Below are positions 57,146 through 64,000 of a stretch of 64,000 bases of DNA, in pieces. How positions within the stretch are numbered: the stretch's first letter is position 1; each line of letters opens with the position of its first letter. The DNA lies in NCBI RefSeq assembly GCF_001894945.1, contig NZ_BCXE01000036.1, positions 103,000-166,999 of the forward strand, read 5' to 3'. The translations under genes and the position numbers were made by a program. The notes beneath the pieces are model-generated. The model was not told the origin of the DNA. It was given only the letters and a program-made list of their open reading frames with translations, and made no database searches. Source of the stretch: Rhodococcus ruber NBRC 15591. Lineage in GTDB: Bacteria > Actinomycetota > Actinomycetes > Mycobacteriales > Mycobacteriaceae.

Positions 57146-57940
57146 ATGACCGGAACACGACCGTTGGCCCTGGTGACCGGAGCGTCGAGCGGAATCGGCC
57201 TGGAACTCGCCCGACTGTTCGCCCGGGACGGCTACGACCTCATCCTGGTGGCCCACTCCGATGCCCTCGACGACGCCACCCGCACACTCGCCGCCGCCGG
57301 CGCCGCCACGATTCCGGTGCGCGCCGACCTACGGACGGCGGCGGGCGTGGAGGAGGTGTGCGCCGCCGTGACCGCCACGGGCCGGCCGCTGGCCGCCGCG
57401 GCGCTCGACGCCGGCACCGGGCAGGGTGGCCTGTTCGTCGACACCGGCCTCGACGACCAGCTCGAGGTGGTGGACGTCAACGTGCGTTCGACCGTGCACC
57501 TGGCCAAGTACGTTCTCGACGGGATGACCGCGCGGGGCGCCGGCCGCGTACTGATCACCTCGTCGGTGGTCTCGGAGATGCCCGGGCCCTACCAGGTGGT
57601 CTACAACGCCTCCAAGTCGTTCCTGCAGTCGTTCTCCGAGGGACTGCACGAGGAACTGCGCGGGACGGGGGTCACCGTCACCGCGCTGATGCCGGGGGCG
57701 ACCGACACCCCGTTCTTCCGCAAGGCCGAGATGGCGGACGCGCCGATCGCTCGCGGCCCGAAGGACGACCCGGCCAAGGTCGCCCGCAAGGGCTACGAGG
57801 CGATGCGCGGGGGCAAGCGGAAGGTGGTGGCCAGCTCGCCCATGTCCAAGACCATGGCGCTCACGGCGGCGGTGATGCCGGATTCGGTGAAGGCCTTCCT
57901 CCACCGGTTCATGGCCAAGCCGGCGTCCGCGCCCCGGTAG
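57146..57940 (+). CDS. Short-chain dehydrogenase/reductase
   Basis: 264 residues. NAD(P) motif TGASSGIGLELARLFARDGY, then the catalytic Ser in ITSSVVSEMPG and YNASK (Tyr and Lys). The family NNAG motif is replaced by AALDAGTGQGG, a noticeable departure. ATG at 57146 is preferred over a GTG at 57110 because it gives the usual SDR N-terminus. It is divergent from dnaX. Substrate unknown. Confidence 0.88.
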   Translation: MTGTRPLALVTGASSGIGLELARLFARDGYDLILVAHSDALDDATRTLAAAGAATIPVRADLRTAAGVEEVCAAVTATGRPLAAAALDAGTGQGGLFVDTGLDDQLEVVDVNVRSTVHLAKYVLDGMTARGAGRVLITSSVVSEMPGPYQVVYNASKSFLQSFSEGLHEELRGTGVTVTALMPGATDTPFFRKAEMADAPIARGPKDDPAKVARKGYEAMRGGKRKVVASSPMSKTMALTAAVMPDSVKAFLHRFMAKPASAPR

Positions 57941-57946
57941 GCCGTG

Positions 57947-57969
57947 CCGATCGAGCCGGTCTCGATCGG
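57947..57969. terminator. Hairpin between convergent SDR and YCII genes
   Basis: CCGATCGAG (57947-57955) and CTCGATCGG (57961-57969) form a perfect nine-base stem with loop CCGGT, seven bases after the SDR stop. It is suited to ending the SDR transcript and perhaps the opposing one. Confidence 0.55.
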
Positions 57970-58036
57970 GGTCGCAGCGAGGCGGATCGCGGCACGGTAG
58001 GTGCGGGAGAGCATCGCGATGCCGCGCCACTCCCCG

Positions 58037-58378
58037 TCAGCCGGCGGGGTCGTACCCGAACGCGCGCACCTCCTGCGCGCACCGGCAGGCGATCGCGAAC
58101 TTCGCGGCCCATTCCAGCGCGGCCTCCCGGGAGGGCAACTCCAGTACCGTGACGCCGCCTGCGAGCTGCTCGGTCTGCGGGTACGTGCCGGCGGTCACTT
58201 TGCCGTCCCCGTCGACGAGGACCGGCGGAACGCTCTCGTCGATTCCACCGCCGAACACCCAGACGCCGGCGTCCTTCGCCTCCGCCACCACCGCGTGCGC
58301 CGCATCCGACACTGCCTGCATTTCCCTGTCGGGAACGACCATGGCGCCACTCGGGAACGAGATCAGGTACTTCGTCAT
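58037..58378 (-). CDS. YCII-family (dimeric alpha/beta barrel) protein
   Basis: 113 residues. The start MTKYLISFPSGAMVV, the central GVWVFGGGIDES and the C-terminal GGVTVLELPSREAALEWAAK match YCII/DGPF-type proteins, which often sit near ECF sigma factors. ATG at 58378 follows AAGGAG. The 149 bases upstream to the next gene hold nothing recognised. Function unknown. Confidence 0.82.
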   Translation of the reverse strand: MTKYLISFPSGAMVVPDREMQAVSDAAHAVVAEAKDAGVWVFGGGIDESVPPVLVDGDGKVTAGTYPQTEQLAGGVTVLELPSREAALEWAAKFAIACRCAQEVRAFGYDPAG

Positions 58379-58527
58379 CGCGTCGGCTCCTTCTTCCCGG
58401 GGCTCGGACTCATCCTCGCCGATGCGGGCACGCTGCGCACGAGACTCGCTCGCCCGCCCCACGGGCGTCCGGCTCCCGCACCGCGGGCGCCGAGCACGCG
58501 ATCGACACGCCCCCGTCGTGGCAGGTG

Positions 58528-58857
58528 TCAGAGATGGGGCAGCGCCCAGCTGAGGAACACCACGCCCGCAAGGATTCCGAAGATGCCGGTGAGCATGCCG
58601 ACGAGCGCATCGAGGGACTTCGCTTCGTCGGTGAACACGGCGGGCCGCCGGGTGGCGGCGATGCCGGTCCCGAGGGCGGCCGCACCGAGTAGAACGCCGA
58701 AGCCGAACGTCCAGAAGGTCACGATCGAGAGGGCGCCGAGCATCAGGGCCAGATCGGCTCCGTTGTCCTCGACTGTCTCACGCAGCCGCGACAGGGCGGG
58801 GAAGTCGAATCGGGAACGGTGTGGTCCGGAGCGGAAGGGAGTCTGCAGGACGGACAT
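58528..58857 (-). CDS. Small three-helix membrane protein, candidate CIRCE/HrcA target
   Basis: 109 residues. A polar N-terminus (MSVLQTPFRSGPHRSRFDFP) precedes three hydrophobic segments (ALMLGALSIVTFWTFGFGVL; LLGAAALGTGIAAT; GMLTGIFGILAGVVFLSW). No family is recognised with certainty. The ribosome site is weak (GAGGA 12 bases upstream). A perfect CIRCE element lies 197 bases upstream, with a promoter-like TTAGCA-N18-TAATCT pointing toward this gene. Heat-inducible expression under HrcA is therefore inferred. Confidence 0.72.
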   Translation of the reverse strand: MSVLQTPFRSGPHRSRFDFPALSRLRETVEDNGADLALMLGALSIVTFWTFGFGVLLGAAALGTGIAATRRPAVFTDEAKSLDALVGMLTGIFGILAGVVFLSWALPHL

Positions 58858-59053
58858 GGTCTTTCGAATCCTCGTCGGAGATGGCGGAACGGAATGCAGC
58901 ACGCGAGGGCGGAGCCGTACGGAATCTTCTGCAGGACAAGAATTCCGAGATCCGCGACGGCGCGGTAACCGGCGCTCGGCGCGAGGGGACGGATACGGCA
59001 CACGACATCTCGTATCGACCTCACCCCTCGGCCCGGCTGCTACGCAGCACAGA

Positions 59054-59080
59054 TTAGCACTCGCCGACGCCGAGTGCTAA
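59054..59080. promoter_or_regulatory. Perfect CIRCE element (HrcA operator), not next to a chaperone gene
   Basis: TTAGCACTC (59054-59062), nine bases, GAGTGCTAA (59072-59080): an exact match to the CIRCE consensus bound by the heat-shock repressor HrcA. It sits in the 282-base gap between the leftward small membrane protein and the rightward glycosidase. On the minus strand it overlaps TTAGCA-N18-TAATCT, a plausible promoter. No groES, groEL, dnaK or hrcA gene is near. Confidence 0.9.
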
Positions 59081-59139
59081 CGCTGCCGACTCCGATCGCT
59101 CGTCTCACCGATCCGGCTCCGCGCCAGTACAGTTCCTTC

Positions 59140-60285
59140 ATGCGCGCGGGGAGGACGGCGAAGGTGTGGGCGGCGGCCCTGGCGATCCTCGCCGTGGCGA
59201 TGGGCACCACCGGTACCGCCACCGCCGATCCGGATCCGGACGCGCGGGTCACCACCGACGGCACGGGGCTGCGACTCGACGGGCAGCCCTGGTGGCCGAC
59301 CGGATTCAACGCCTACCAGCTGGGCACGAACTGGGCGGTGAACTGGGGCTGCGGCGCCATGGTCGATCTGGACGCCTACTTCGGTGCCCTGCCGCCACAT
59401 TCGCTCACCCGCTTCAACGCGTTCCAGGCTCTGGCCGTCGACCGGTTCACCGGCGAGCTCGATTTCGGCCCGCTCGATGCCGTGTTCGCCGCGGCCGAGG
59501 CCCACGGCCAACTCGTGATCCCGGTCCTCGCCGCCCAGGACGGCGCGTGCGAGGACGAGGCGTTCAAGGACCGGCAGTGGTATCTGGACGGATGGACGGA
59601 GCCGGTCGATCACGAGCGCGCAGTCCTGAGCTTCCGCGACTGGGTGACGACGGCGGTGACGCGATGGAAGGACTCCCCCGCTCTGGCCGCATGGGAACTC
59701 GTCGGCGAACCCGAGACCAGCGTGTGCACCGATGCCGAGTGCTCGTGGTGGCTGCGGCGGTGCCCGCCGGACGCAGCGGCCGTCCTGCGCGGGTTCTTCG
59801 ACGTCGCGGGGGCACAGTTCCGCGCCCTCGATCCGCGCACCCTGATCACCGCGGGATTCACCGGCGGCGGGCAGTGCGGCACCCAGGGCGACGAGTACGC
59901 GACGGTCGGCTCGTCGCCGTGGGTGGACGTCGTCCAGTACCACGACTACGGCGCCGACGCGGTCCCCCTTCCGGGCGACCAGTGGAACGGTCTGGCACGC
60001 CGCATCACCCAGGCCCGGCAGATCGGCAAACCACTCCTGGTGGCGGAGATCGGCGAGCTGGCGGGCTGGTGCGGCGCCACAGCCGACCGCGCCGAGCACA
60101 TCGCCACGAAGATCGCGGGACAGAAGGCGGCCGGCACCGCCGGGGCGCTCATCTGGGCGTTCGTGCCCGACCCCCGGCCGGACTCCTGCACGTACGACGT
60201 CGGTCCCGACGACGAATTGTGGGGCGTGATCGAACAGTTCGGAACCACCGGGGACTCCGCTCAGTCGACCCCGGCCACCGGCTGA
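59140..60285 (+). CDS. Secreted glycoside hydrolase, GH5-like (beta-mannanase/cellulase fold)
   Basis: 381 residues with a Sec signal peptide (VWAAALAILAVAMGTTGTATA, cleavage near residue 29). A TIM-barrel glycosidase domain starts GLRLDGQPWWPTGFNAYQLG. The probable acid/base is Glu190 in WELVGEPE, where most relatives have NEP, and the nucleophile Glu303 in LLVAEIGEL. Several Cys suggest disulfides. ATG at 59140 is preferred over a start at 59074 because it gives a standard signal peptide. The start is 60 bases from the CIRCE element. Confidence 0.83.
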   Translation: MRAGRTAKVWAAALAILAVAMGTTGTATADPDPDARVTTDGTGLRLDGQPWWPTGFNAYQLGTNWAVNWGCGAMVDLDAYFGALPPHSLTRFNAFQALAVDRFTGELDFGPLDAVFAAAEAHGQLVIPVLAAQDGACEDEAFKDRQWYLDGWTEPVDHERAVLSFRDWVTTAVTRWKDSPALAAWELVGEPETSVCTDAECSWWLRRCPPDAAAVLRGFFDVAGAQFRALDPRTLITAGFTGGGQCGTQGDEYATVGSSPWVDVVQYHDYGADAVPLPGDQWNGLARRITQARQIGKPLLVAEIGELAGWCGATADRAEHIATKIAGQKAAGTAGALIWAFVPDPRPDSCTYDVGPDDELWGVIEQFGTTGDSAQSTPATG

Positions 60286-60470
60286 CCGGCCACCGCGCGA
60301 CGGCACCCCGCACGGCCGGGGAGTCTTCCCGGCTCACCGGTTTCCGACGGACGTGGTTTGGCATCGCGCCGGCCCGGGTAAAGGAGGGCGATCACGGCCC
60401 GGCGTCGCCCCCATCGGCACCCGCCGGAAGGTGACACCGACAAGTAATCGCGGCCAGCACAGGAGGGGTC

Positions 60471-60746
60471 ATGACACTCGACTACGACACCCGTAAAGAG
60501 CTCGACACGGACGAGCTGACCACCCCCACGCTCCCGGCGGTGAGCGAGACGGTGGAGCCGGACGACGGCGACATCGCCGAGTTCTTCGAACTCCCCGGCG
60601 CCGACCTGTCCGGCGAGGAGCTCACCGCCCCGGTCGTGCCGCGGCGCAGCGACGAGTTCGTCTGCGACAGCTGCTTCCTCGTCCATCACCACAGCCGGCT
60701 CGCACGGTCCGACGACGGCACGACGCGCTGCCGGGACTGCAGCTGA
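60471..60746 (+). CDS. DUF4193 family protein with zinc-ribbon-like Cys pairs
   Basis: 91 residues. An acidic N-terminal half (ELPGADLSGEEL) and a C-terminal CxxC...CxxC motif (Cys 65, 68, 87, 90; EFVCDSCFLVHHHSRLA) match actinobacterial DUF4193 proteins. They may bind zinc and have no proven function. AGGAGG precedes the ATG. The 185 bases before it hold nothing recognised. Confidence 0.88.
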   Translation: MTLDYDTRKELDTDELTTPTLPAVSETVEPDDGDIAEFFELPGADLSGEELTAPVVPRRSDEFVCDSCFLVHHHSRLARSDDGTTRCRDCS

Positions 60747-60888
60747 CGGATCTCGATCGAAAGGGCGGAACGAGAACGGTTTTCCGCCGAGGTGTAGTTC
60801 TCGACCGTCCGGGGTAACAGTAGTCGTGACCACGCCGGCAGCGGCGGGTGAAGACCGGAGGGGACCGGAAAGGTCCCCGAACGAAGGG

Positions 60889-61176
60889 ATGTGGAGCGTG
60901 CTCGGACTCGGAATCATCGGGTGGATCATCATCGGCGGCCTCGCCGGCTGGATCGGCAGCAAGATCATGAAGACCGACGAGCAGCAGGGGATCCTGCTGA
61001 ACATCGTCGTGGGTGTCATCGGCGGCCTGCTCGGCGGCTTCCTGCTCAAGCTCTTCGGCGTCGACGTCGAAGGTGGCGGACTGATCTTCAGCTTCCTGAC
61101 CTGCCTCCTCGGTGCGGTGATCCTGCTGTTCGTGGTCAAGGCCGTCACCGGTCGCCGCCCGGTCACCCGCCGGTAG
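60889..61176 (+). CDS. GlsB/YeaQ/YmgE-family stress-response membrane protein
   Basis: 95 residues: three Gly-rich helices (LGIIGWIIIGGLAGWIGSKI; ILLNIVVGVIGGLLGGFLL; LIFSFLTCLLGAVILLFVV) and a basic C-terminus. The family is induced by envelope or general stress. ATG at 60889 is the working start. GTG at 60898 would have better-spaced GAAGGG, and a GTG at 60826 would add a polar extension. A 7-bp stem-loop (60860-60878) lies just upstream. Confidence 0.85.
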   Translation: MWSVLGLGIIGWIIIGGLAGWIGSKIMKTDEQQGILLNIVVGVIGGLLGGFLLKLFGVDVEGGGLIFSFLTCLLGAVILLFVVKAVTGRRPVTRR

Positions 61177-61199
61177 TCTCGCAGTTCAGTCACCACACA

Positions 61200-61247
61200 C
61201 GCGGCGGCCTCCCGTCACCCCGTTCCGGGGCACGGGAGGCCGCCGCG
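61200..61247. terminator. Strong 16-bp hairpin terminator
   Basis: CGCGGCGGCCTCCCGT (61200-61215) and ACGGGAGGCCGCCGCG (61232-61247) are perfectly complementary. The 16-base loop itself contains CCCC/GGGG. It begins 24 bases after the GlsB-family stop, so it is a likely transcript end. Confidence 0.75.
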
Positions 61248-61393
61248 CTGCGCGAGCCGGATCCTCGCCGGGCGTGTCGGGCGTCGCCCGCTGCGAAAAG
61301 GGGACCTTTCCGGCATGCTGACCGGGTGGATGGCGCGTGCGGTGAGCGTGGGGGTCATCCCGGAACCGCCGGCGAGCGACGAGAGGGACACCG

Positions 61394-61573
61394 ATGGACG
61401 ACACCGCAGCAACGAAGGCGCGCTCTGCTTCCGGGAGCCGCACCCAGGAGACCCACGAGCTGTCCCAGGAGGACCTCGCCGCCGTCGTGGAGGCGCTGAC
61501 CGGGCGTCCGGCCGACGTCCCGGAGCCCCCGCAGGCCCCGAAGCGACGCCGGTCGCCCCGGAAGAAGACCTGA
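61394..61573 (+). CDS. Small charged protein, 59 residues, unknown function
   Basis: It reads MDDTAATKARSASGSRTQET, then a short helix (ELSQEDLAAVVEALTGRPA) and a basic Pro/Lys/Arg tail (PKRRRSPRKKT). GAGAGGGA lies before the ATG. The charge layout suggests nucleic acid contact, but no family is recognised. It converges on the HhH-GPD gene. Confidence 0.5.
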   Translation: MDDTAATKARSASGSRTQETHELSQEDLAAVVEALTGRPADVPEPPQAPKRRRSPRKKT

Positions 61574-61613
61574 GCCGCCGGCCGACGGGCTCGCCGATCC
61601 GGGCCGTGCAGGC

Positions 61614-62189
61614 TCACTTCTTCCCGGCGGCTGCCTTCAACACCTTCTTGAACTCCCGGACCTCCTGCAGGGTCTGTGCATCGACGACGTCGGCGATGGA
61701 CCGCCGTGACCCGTCCTCGCCGTACTCCCCCGCAGCCTCCCGCCAGCCCTCGGGTCGCACCCCGATCTGCTTTCCCAGTAGGGCGAGGAAGATCCGGGCC
61801 TTCTGGTCGCCGTAGCCGGGCAGGGCCTTCAGGCGCTTCAGCACCTCCCTGCCGTCGGGGTCGCCACTCGTCCACAGGGCCGCCGCGTCACCGTCGTAGC
61901 GGTCCGCGATCTCGGCGCACAGCGCCTGGATCCGCTTGGCCATCGATCCGGGGAACCGGTGCACGGCCGGCGGCCCGGAGCAGATCGCGGCGAACTCGTC
62001 CGGATCGGCCTCGGCGATCCGGTGTACGTCCAGACCGCCGAGGCGGTCGGCGAGCTTCTTCGGTCCCGCGAACGCGGTCTCCATCGGCACCTGCTGATCG
62101 AGGAGCATCCCGATGAGCAGGGCGAGCGGGTCGGCGGCGAGCAACGCATCGGCGTCGGCATCACCTACGAGGTTCAAGGTCGGTGCCAT
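61614..62189 (-). CDS. HhH-GPD-type base excision DNA repair protein
   Basis: 191 residues. The N-terminal region (LIGMLLDQQVPMETAFAGPK) and the helix-hairpin-helix (KRLKALPGYGDQKARIFLAL, then LGKQIGVRPEGW) match actinobacterial HhH-GPD proteins. These are related to DNA glycosylases, and the glycosylase role is inferred. ATG at 62189 is chosen over a GTG two codons earlier because GAGGA spacing fits it better. Confidence 0.86.
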   Translation of the reverse strand: MAPTLNLVGDADADALLAADPLALLIGMLLDQQVPMETAFAGPKKLADRLGGLDVHRIAEADPDEFAAICSGPPAVHRFPGSMAKRIQALCAEIADRYDGDAAALWTSGDPDGREVLKRLKALPGYGDQKARIFLALLGKQIGVRPEGWREAAGEYGEDGSRRSIADVVDAQTLQEVREFKKVLKAAAGKK

Positions 62190-62239
62190 GCTCACGATCC
62201 TCGCATCCACGGGAGTCCGGCGAGCGAACGGCGCGACGA

Positions 62240-62935
62240 TCAGCCCTGGCCGCCCAACGCGAACGCCACCAGGAAGCCGAGGGCCGTGGAGATTCCGACC
62301 CACCAGCCACCCTCCCGATATGCCTCCGGCATCAGTGAGTCGGAGATGACCGCGATCGTCGCGCCGCCGGCGAAGGCCTGGACGAGTGAGATGCCGACGG
62401 GGGGCAGCGAGTCGGCGTACGCCGTCGCGAGCACCACCACGAGCACCAGCAGTGTCGCCGTGATACCCCAGATGAGCACGGCTTTCCGCCGATCGAAGTT
62501 CGAGCGCATCGACGCGGCACCGGCCACGGCCTCCGGTACGTTGCCGACCGCGACGGCCACCAGCAGCACCAGTCCACCGCCGCCGGCGCCGGCGAGCGTC
62601 ACCCCCAGGGCGGCGTTCTCCGGGATCCCGTCGAGCAACGCCCCCAGCATCAGTGCCCACCCCAGGGCAGCGGTGCCGGGCCTGCGCTCGATCAGCCGAT
62701 CGGCGACGACGTACACCGAGGCCCCGAGCAACAGCGCACCGCCGGCGGACCACAGGCCCTGGTCCGCGAAGGCGGGCGCGAACAGTTCGGTGGACACCGC
62801 GGCGACCATGGCGCCCGCACCGAAGGCCATCAGCGCCGCGAGCAGAGGTCGGGGTAGGTCGTACCGGAGCCCGACGAGGGCACCGGCGAACAGGGGCACC
62901 GCAGTTCCCAGTCCGTACCAGAGGGCGGTCAGCAC
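62240..62935 (-). CDS. ZIP-family-like metal transporter / membrane protein
   Basis: 231 residues, about eight helices. LGALLDGIPENAALGVTLAG and AVGNVPEAVAGAASM resemble the ZIP helix IV/V metal-binding segments (HNhPEG-like, with the first His replaced by Asp). Probable divalent cation transport; the missing His makes the metal uncertain. GTG at 62935 has a weak ribosome site. The gap upstream to 63123 holds nothing recognised. Confidence 0.8.
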   Translation of the reverse strand: MLTALWYGLGTAVPLFAGALVGLRYDLPRPLLAALMAFGAGAMVAAVSTELFAPAFADQGLWSAGGALLLGASVYVVADRLIERRPGTAALGWALMLGALLDGIPENAALGVTLAGAGGGGLVLLVAVAVGNVPEAVAGAASMRSNFDRRKAVLIWGITATLLVLVVVLATAYADSLPPVGISLVQAFAGGATIAVISDSLMPEAYREGGWWVGISTALGFLVAFALGGQG

Positions 62936-63123
62936 CGGATCACTCTACGACTGCAGCAACGAGAGATGTTGCATGCCAATACCGAACACTTCCGTCCGCG
63001 ACGGCGGTCACCCAGGGCGCCGCAGCCGTCCCGGGGTCGACGTCCTCGACACCGGCCCGTAGCGACCTGCGCACCGGCGCCCGGTAGCGTCCTGTCGCGG
63101 CGGCAGAGCGAGCGGCCGCCGCC

Positions 63124-63576
63124 TCACCACGGGCCGGAACCCGGCTCCACCTCGAAACGCTCGCGGTAACGTCTTTCCGCCTCCCACAGCACCTTCGGGC
63201 TCAACCGGGCGTGCGGGCGGATGTCGATCACCAACGGCTCCTGGTCGAGGCCACGGCCGACCATCGTGCCCTCGAGCAACCACAGGAAACGCCCGTCGGT
63301 CTCGTCGCCGGCGGCGTACCGGTGGATCCGACGCGCAACCCAGTCCTCGACAGGACGCCGCCACCACGGTTCCGGGGCAACGGGAAGGACGGACCACCCC
63401 GGCAGGGTGAGGTTGGCCGCCCGATCGCGCGTGGGACCGTCCGCAGCGTCCGCCGCCGGCCCCCGGGAAAAACGCAGGTAAAGGAGCGGATTCCCGGCGA
63501 CGAGCGCAGCGAGCTGGTCGAGACCGGTGATCACCTGCATGTCGTCGGGATCGGGATACATCTCCTCGCGCAGCAT
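63124..63576 (-). CDS. DUF6098 family protein
   Basis: 150 residues. PLLYLRFSRGPAADAADGPT, the LPGWSVLPVAPEPWWRRPVE stretch and the following DWVARRIHRYA match DUF6098, a small actinobacterial family of unknown function. ATG at 63576 is used; an ATG at 63561 is possible. The 264 bases between this start and the next gene hold no supported feature. Confidence 0.78.
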   Translation of the reverse strand: MLREEMYPDPDDMQVITGLDQLAALVAGNPLLYLRFSRGPAADAADGPTRDRAANLTLPGWSVLPVAPEPWWRRPVEDWVARRIHRYAAGDETDGRFLWLLEGTMVGRGLDQEPLVIDIRPHARLSPKVLWEAERRYRERFEVEPGSGPW

Positions 63577-63840
63577 CGTCGACGCGTCTCGTCCGGCCGT
63601 CAGCTCGGGTCCGGCACCGGGCGAGGCGAGGACCGCCGTCGTCGGATCGGCTCATCGGTGCCCACGACGGCTCCCTTCGTCGACGGTTCCGGTGCGAGCG
63701 CCGCAGGACACCCGCTGACCCGCACGATACTCCCGAATCCTGGTCCGACCCACGCAACGCGATCCGCCGTGGATCGCACGAGCGGGCATGCGGGCGAGAA
63801 GCGCGCCGTCCGCGACGGCGTGCCGGAGTATCGTTCGGAT

Positions 63841-64000
63841 ATGCCACTCCACGGCGAAGAATCGGAGTACACGCGCGTTCTCGAAGACGTCCGGGACCTC
63901 GTCGCACACGCGATCGGTGCGGGAAATTCCGCGGAGAGCGTCCGGGAGTTCTGGCGCGAACAGATCGACCGGTACGTCGAGGACGCGGCGGCCTCGGGGG
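63841..64000 (+). CDS. Unidentified protein, N-terminal part (cut by window end)
   Basis: From ATG 63841 the frame stays open for 53 codons to the window end: MPLHGEESEYTRVLEDVRDL, then an acidic, helix-forming stretch (VREFWREQIDRYVEDAAASG). Amino acid composition and codon third positions look coding. No clear ribosome site and no recognised family. Confidence 0.5.
   Translation, partial: MPLHGEESEYTRVLEDVRDLVAHAIGAGNSAESVREFWREQIDRYVEDAAASG

Noticed and set aside
53355..57149. Rightward open frame of 1264 codons
   Set aside because: Antisense to the amidase and dnaX genes; its Arg/Gly/His-rich composition is typical of antisense frames in GC-rich DNA.
58778..59008. Leftward 76-codon frame between the CIRCE element and the small membrane protein
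   Set aside because: Ser/Arg/Pro-rich, atypical third-codon composition and no family resemblance. It is more likely untranslated leader.
60860..60878. 7-bp stem-loop before the GlsB-family gene as an RNA thermometer
   Set aside because: The stem does not cover the presumed ribosome site and the start codon is uncertain, so a regulatory claim is not supported.

Overview
This is a GC-rich actinobacterial chromosome segment, most likely Rhodococcus or a close relative in the Mycobacteriales. The evidence is a complete fadD5-yrbE-mce operon, murT-gatD, a copper amine oxidase locus, many GTG starts, ATGA/GTGA operon overlaps, and DUF4193, cutinase and Rip1-type genes. No rRNA, tRNA, CRISPR array, transposase or phage gene was seen.

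Layout. 1-3.7 kb: the start of a DUF488 protein, a two-TM RCK ion channel, and the murT-gatD pair that amidates lipid II. 3.9-5.5 kb: an ANTAR regulator and three very small proteins. 5.7-18.4 kb: a leftward mce1-type lipid importer (fadD5, yrbEA, yrbEB, mceA-F, one Mce-associated protein), preceded by an enoyl-CoA hydratase and a nitronate monooxygenase-like flavoprotein. 18.6-27.2 kb: a tandem-domain TetR regulator, a GXWXG protein, and an acyl-CoA dehydrogenase/GntR operon divergent from an aldehyde dehydrogenase/MpaB-type oxygenase pair, then an MFS exporter and its TetR gene. 27.2-32.3 kb: a conserved block of recR, ybaB, a peptidoglycan amidase, an SRPBCC protein, an FAD oxidase and a cyclopropane-type fatty acid methyltransferase. 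32.3-43.7 kb: an AbiEi-like gene between two related palindromes, fadA-fadB, a two-component system, a DUF2975/XRE pair behind a perfect 41-bp palindrome, and a Rip1-like protease coupled to a cutinase. 43.8-54.7 kb: a deacetylase remnant, then an amine-catabolism locus (APC permease, copper amine oxidase, His-rich membrane protein, aldehyde dehydrogenase, second APC permease, IclR, LuxR, amidase). 54.8-64 kb: dnaX, an SDR, a YCII protein, a small membrane protein and a secreted glycosidase on either side of a perfect CIRCE element, then small stress and repair genes, a ZIP-like transporter and a DUF6098 protein.

How it fits together. murT-gatD, recR-ybaB-amidase-SRPBCC-FAD oxidase-methyltransferase and dnaX are near neighbours in Mycobacterium tuberculosis (Rv3712-Rv3721c). 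Here large blocks, mostly lipid and amine catabolism, separate them. The most notable regulatory signals are the orphan CIRCE element far from any chaperone gene, a recurring TTCTCRTTYG motif confined to two intergenic regions of the amine locus, several palindromic operators, and the pair of related hairpins around the AbiEi-like gene.
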